Assembly (NCBI GenBank): GCA_910574995.1
Contig: CAJTCS010000012.1
Span: 1-64,000 of the forward strand
DNA length: 64,000 nucleotides
From: Oscillospiraceae bacterium
GTDB taxonomy: Bacteria > Bacillota > Clostridia > Oscillospirales > Acutalibacteraceae
Reading direction: 5' to 3'
Positions 61,698 through 64,000 of the stretch are shown here, piece after piece. The position numbers were made by a program, and so were the translations under genes. Under the pieces are notes generated by a model, which worked only from the letters and a program-made list of their open reading frames with translations, did no database searches and was not told the origin of the DNA. Positions within the stretch are counted from its first letter, which is position 1. Each line of letters opens with the position of its first letter.

Positions 61698-61790
61698 CTA
61701 ATTGCTGTGAGACCCGTTGGAGTTGCCCACATCCACCTCGCTGCCGTCGGTGTTTTTTCCATTTGATTTAGCGCCATTGGAACGGGTGCC
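61698..61790 (-). pseudogene. C-terminal remnant of a Ser/Asn/Gly-rich peptide or protein
   Basis: Thirty in-frame residues end at TAG 61698-61700, 9 bases before the first radical SAM start codon. They read GTRSNGAKSNGKNTDGSEVD then VGNSNGSHSN, with three SNG repeats. The ribosome binding site of the radical SAM gene overlaps this stop (TAGGAGGG), showing a natural junction. The 5' part is missing because the DNA beyond about 61780 belongs to a conjugative-element gene on the other strand. It could be the core of a radical-SAM-modified peptide or the tail of a phage structural protein. Confidence 0.55.
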
Positions 61791-63045
61791 GTATGTTGCC
61801 GAGTGCCGGGGGCTTGTCAATCAAGGCGAATACAACTTGCCGCCCGTCCCCCAGCTTAGGGATTTTGACGTGGAGCTGGAAGCCTACAAGGAACACGTCA
61901 AGGAGGAAATCGCACAGGAAGCGGCAGACGCGGGAATGACGGTTGAAGAATACGCCGCCAACGGGTACGAGCCTTACGCCGCGCCGGAGCAGGAAACCGC
62001 ACAGACCGCCGAACCGCAGGAGCCGGGAGAACCCGAAGCACAGGAAAAGCCGCAGGAGCCGGAAAGCCCCGTTTCTGAAAAGGCAGACACGCCGGAACAG
62101 GCAGAGCCGCCAGCCGGAAAAGCAGCGCAGACTTCCACCCCGGAGCCGACGGAAACAACGGTTACATACTACCCGATCAACGAGAACGCCGCCCGCCGCG
62201 CAAAGGAAGCGATCAGCTTTTCCGATTACAAGCCCGGAAGCGCAACGGCAGAATACCGCCACTATGTAGACGAAGCCGCCGAGATTGCCGCAAGGCAGAA
62301 AAAGCGTGTTGACCCCTCTTTCCATGAAAAGATTGACGGGCTGCTTGACGCTTACGCCCGGAAGCTGGCGGCGAACATGAATAAAGGCTATGAGATCACC
62401 GCCCGCGTCCCGTCGATCATGATTGCCGGGGGAAGCAACTTCCCTGTACGCAAAAAGGAGAAGCAGAACGCCGCCGCAGATAAGAACATGGAGGAATACC
62501 GGGAGATACAGGGCTTGCTTGATAAAATCCGCAGTACCGGCATGGGCGGTATCAGTGCCGACGACCCCAACGCCGTTTCTAAGCTGGAAAGCAAACTTGC
62601 AAAGCTGGAAGCCTTGCAGGAAACCATGAAAGCGGTCAACGCCTATTACCGAAAGAATAAGACCCTTGACGGCTGCCCCCACTTATCCCCGGAACAGATC
62701 GAAAAGCTGAAAGCGTCCATGTCCGGCAGCTACCGGGCGAACCCGAAACCCTTTGAGAGCTACCAGCTATCCAACAACAACGCGGAAATCCGCAGATTAA
62801 AAAACCGCATTACTGCCCTTACCCGGAGGAAAGAGCTTGGATATGTGGGCTGGGAGTTTGACGGGGGACGTGTGGAAGCCAATACAGCGGATAACCGCTT
62901 GCAGATTTTCTTTGACGAAAAGCCGGATAAGGAAATCCGGGAGGAACTGAAAGGGAACGGCTTCCGCTATGCGCCCAGCACGGAAGCATGGCAGCGGCAG
63001 TTAAACGACAATGCGATCTATGCCGCCGATTGTATCAAGAGTTAA
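61717..63045 (+). CDS. Conjugative-element YodL/large-polyvalent-type protein, 5'-truncated
   Basis: The open frame has no ribosome binding site, and its first about 20 codons are antisense to the truncated peptide gene. Genuine coding begins around RVPYVAECRGLVNQGEYNLP (from about 61783). It continues with an acidic Pro/Glu/Gln-rich linker (about residues 90-150), a helical region (YVDEAAEIAARQKKRVDPSF), a segment with ARVPSIMIAGGSNFPVRKKE and a C-terminal domain (GYVGWEFDGGRVEANTADNR). Such modules are found in large accessory proteins of Clostridia conjugative transposons. The N-terminal domains were lost at the junction with the phage-type operon. Confidence 0.7.
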   Translation: MELPTSTSLPSVFFPFDLAPLERVPYVAECRGLVNQGEYNLPPVPQLRDFDVELEAYKEHVKEEIAQEAADAGMTVEEYAANGYEPYAAPEQETAQTAEPQEPGEPEAQEKPQEPESPVSEKADTPEQAEPPAGKAAQTSTPEPTETTVTYYPINENAARRAKEAISFSDYKPGSATAEYRHYVDEAAEIAARQKKRVDPSFHEKIDGLLDAYARKLAANMNKGYEITARVPSIMIAGGSNFPVRKKEKQNAAADKNMEEYREIQGLLDKIRSTGMGGISADDPNAVSKLESKLAKLEALQETMKAVNAYYRKNKTLDGCPHLSPEQIEKLKASMSGSYRANPKPFESYQLSNNNAEIRRLKNRITALTRRKELGYVGWEFDGGRVEANTADNRLQIFFDEKPDKEIREELKGNGFRYAPSTEAWQRQLNDNAIYAADCIKS

Positions 63046-63344
63046 GCGACCCGAACAGCCCGGATAAATCCCATTTCATGGTGGAACTGTCCCCCTACTT
63101 TACGCAGATTGCTACCACAAAGGACACCGACCGCCTTTTTTCTATGCTGCCCTATAAGACACTTTCCTTTTCGCAGATCAAGGACAGGCACGGCACATAC
63201 GCGCTGATCGGAAAGGACGAGAACCGGGACAGGCAGATAAGGAAGCCCCGCCCCTCTGTCCGGGCGCAGCTTGCACAGGATAAAAAAAGAACCGTCCCGA
63301 AAAAGGCGGCGGCAAAAAAGAAAGATCACGGATTGGAGGTATGA
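62988..63344 (+). CDS. Conjugative-element accessory protein
   Basis: An ORF of up to 118 residues overlapping the previous gene. The start is uncertain: ATG 62988 gives an unlikely N-terminus, while ATG 63078 starts at MVELSPYFTQIATTKDTDRL. The conserved-looking part is RLFSMLPYKTLSFSQIKDRH. A basic tail follows (RKPRPSVRAQLAQDKKRTV, then a Lys/Ala-rich stretch), suggesting nucleic acid binding. It lies directly before the TTRAP gene, the usual order in these elements. Confidence 0.65.
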   Translation: MAAAVKRQCDLCRRLYQELSDPNSPDKSHFMVELSPYFTQIATTKDTDRLFSMLPYKTLSFSQIKDRHGTYALIGKDENRDRQIRKPRPSVRAQLAQDKKRTVPKKAAAKKKDHGLEV

Positions 63345-63346
63345 GC

Positions 63347-63562
63347 ATGAACAAATATAATAATTTCACGGTTGAGGAAACCAACCTTTTGAGTATCTAC
63401 ATGACCGGGAGCAAGGAGGGACTTGTCGTGGCTATGAACGCCGCGCTGCCCTTTATGGACGGGGAAATGCGGGACTTTGCCGCCCGCACCCTTGCCAAAG
63501 TGGGGCGCATGACCGAAGCGGAGTTTGCGGGGCTTGCCGTTTACCCCGCCGACGAGGTATGA
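63347..63562 (+). CDS. TTRAP-type transposon-transfer assisting protein
   Basis: A 71-residue protein from ATG 63347 (GGAGGT 7 bases upstream; ATG 63341 is the alternative). NNFTVEETNLLSIYMTGSKE and ALPFMDGEMRDFAARTLAKV match the PF14203 TTRAP family of Clostridia conjugative transposons. It overlaps the previous gene's stop region and the next gene's start, so it is translationally coupled. Its precise role in transfer is not known. Confidence 0.85.
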   Translation: MNKYNNFTVEETNLLSIYMTGSKEGLVVAMNAALPFMDGEMRDFAARTLAKVGRMTEAEFAGLAVYPADEV

Positions 63563-63924
63563 GCGAGATCAAGCGGCTCACGCCGCCCCAAAGCCGGAAA
63601 GTCAACGCCCTTGTGCGCCGGACGTGCTGTAACTGCGAAAATGGGAATTGTATCTTGCTGGACGACGGGGACGAGTGCGTATGCCCGCAGCTTATTTCCT
63701 ATTCCCTGTTCTGTAAATGGTTCCGTATCGCCGTGCTGCCCGCAGATAAGGAGTTGTATGCCGAGCTTTACCATACGGAGGATATGCGGCGGTGTAGCGT
63801 GTGCGGTGCGCCCTTTGCGTCCAGCTCCAACCGGGCTATTTACTGCCCGGACTGCCGGAAACGTATCACCCGCAGACAGACCGCCGAGCGCATGAGAAAA
63901 ATGCGGGCGAATGTGACGCGATAG
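63559..63924 (+). CDS. Cysteine-rich VLP-family protein
   Basis: A 121-residue protein with several Cys pairs: RRTCCNCENGNCILLDDGDE then CVCPQ, and at the C-terminus CSVCGAPFASSSNRAIYCPD followed by C, a zinc-ribbon. A basic tail follows (RRQTAERMRKMRANVTR). It matches the Cys_rich_VLP family carried by Clostridia conjugative elements. It overlaps TTRAP by 4 bases (ATGA). Function unknown; DNA or RNA binding is likely. The last 76 bases of the window contain no visible gene. Confidence 0.85.
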   Translation: MSEIKRLTPPQSRKVNALVRRTCCNCENGNCILLDDGDECVCPQLISYSLFCKWFRIAVLPADKELYAELYHTEDMRRCSVCGAPFASSSNRAIYCPDCRKRITRRQTAERMRKMRANVTR

Positions 63925-64000
63925 GGGCGAAATAAGCCTTGATTTATGCGGCTTTCCGGGCGGGAAAATAAGGCGGCAAAGGATTTATACCTTTACCCCC

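Noticed and set aside
61768-62682. Long minus-strand ORF opposite the conjugative-element gene
   Set aside because: Low-complexity Leu/Phe/Arg-rich translation with no start signal; the plus strand has the recognisable protein.

Overview
The window comes from a GC-rich, Gram-positive-type Clostridia genome, most like a gut Oscillospirales/Ruminococcaceae-type bacterium. This is an inference from codon use, strong GGAGG ribosome binding sites, SLH and choline-binding-type surface proteins, WYL and LytTR regulators and Clostridia-type mobile elements; no 16S gene is present to confirm it.

Positions 1-21000 are chromosomal backbone with high GC. On the minus strand are a partial secreted beta-sandwich protein and a DUF308 membrane protein that abuts a decayed aldo/keto-reductase tail. 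On the plus strand follow MoxR ATPase, a DUF58 protein and a P-type ATPase. Then come an AraC regulator broken by one in-frame TGA, pyrE, a signal-peptidase-like protein lacking its catalytic residues, a HAD-GNAT fusion, lepA, a sugar-phosphate isomerase-like TIM barrel and a HAD hydrolase. A WYL regulator, a cyclase-like protein, a hybrid histidine kinase and a zinc alcohol dehydrogenase complete this part.

Positions 21063-53171 are the most striking structure: a tRNA-Thr(TGT)/tRNA-Tyr(GTA) locus that has accumulated four islands in tandem (about 8.7, 6.5, 9.2 and 7.5 kb). Only the first tRNA-Thr is complete. Each junction repeats the tRNA-Thr 3' portion from the anticodon loop onward, then the spacer, then a whole tRNA-Tyr, giving five tRNA-Tyr copies. 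Paired 9-bp arm-type repeats lie 133-134 bp before the core at all four right ends, and 356 bp after the core at the left ends of islands 1 and 2. Islands 1 and 2 have intact, nearly identical tyrosine integrases. Island 3 has a truncated integrase but an excisionase-like and a replication-initiator-like gene. Island 4 has no integrase. The first three share a ribbon-helix-helix gene and its repeat-rich upstream region, and all four carry one copy of a conserved hairpin at the backbone/cargo border. Cargo: an SLH surface protein and broken resolvase (1); AraC-GyrI, Fpg-like and GNAT-fusion genes (2); methyltransferase, an XRE-PurM fusion with an ABC-2 exporter, and MNT/HEPN with a frameshifted HEPN (3); a HAD phosphatase, a broken SLH/InlB-repeat protein and a LytTR two-component locus with a frameshifted kinase (4).

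Positions 53172-61790 hold an Abi_2 abortive-infection gene and a phage-late-type minus-strand operon. Read in transcription order it is a truncated Ser/Asn/Gly-rich peptide, two radical SAM enzymes, two small proteins, a tiny hydrophobic peptide with a full antisense RNA (candidate type I toxin-antitoxin), a membrane protein, holin, amidase and DNA methyltransferase. At about 61780 this meets a 5'-truncated gene of a conjugative element, followed by TTRAP and Cys-rich VLP genes, to the window end.

Gene decay is common: separate TGA, TAG and TAA nonsense codons and single-base frameshifts in otherwise well-preserved genes suggest recent inactivation, or sequencing error in some cases.
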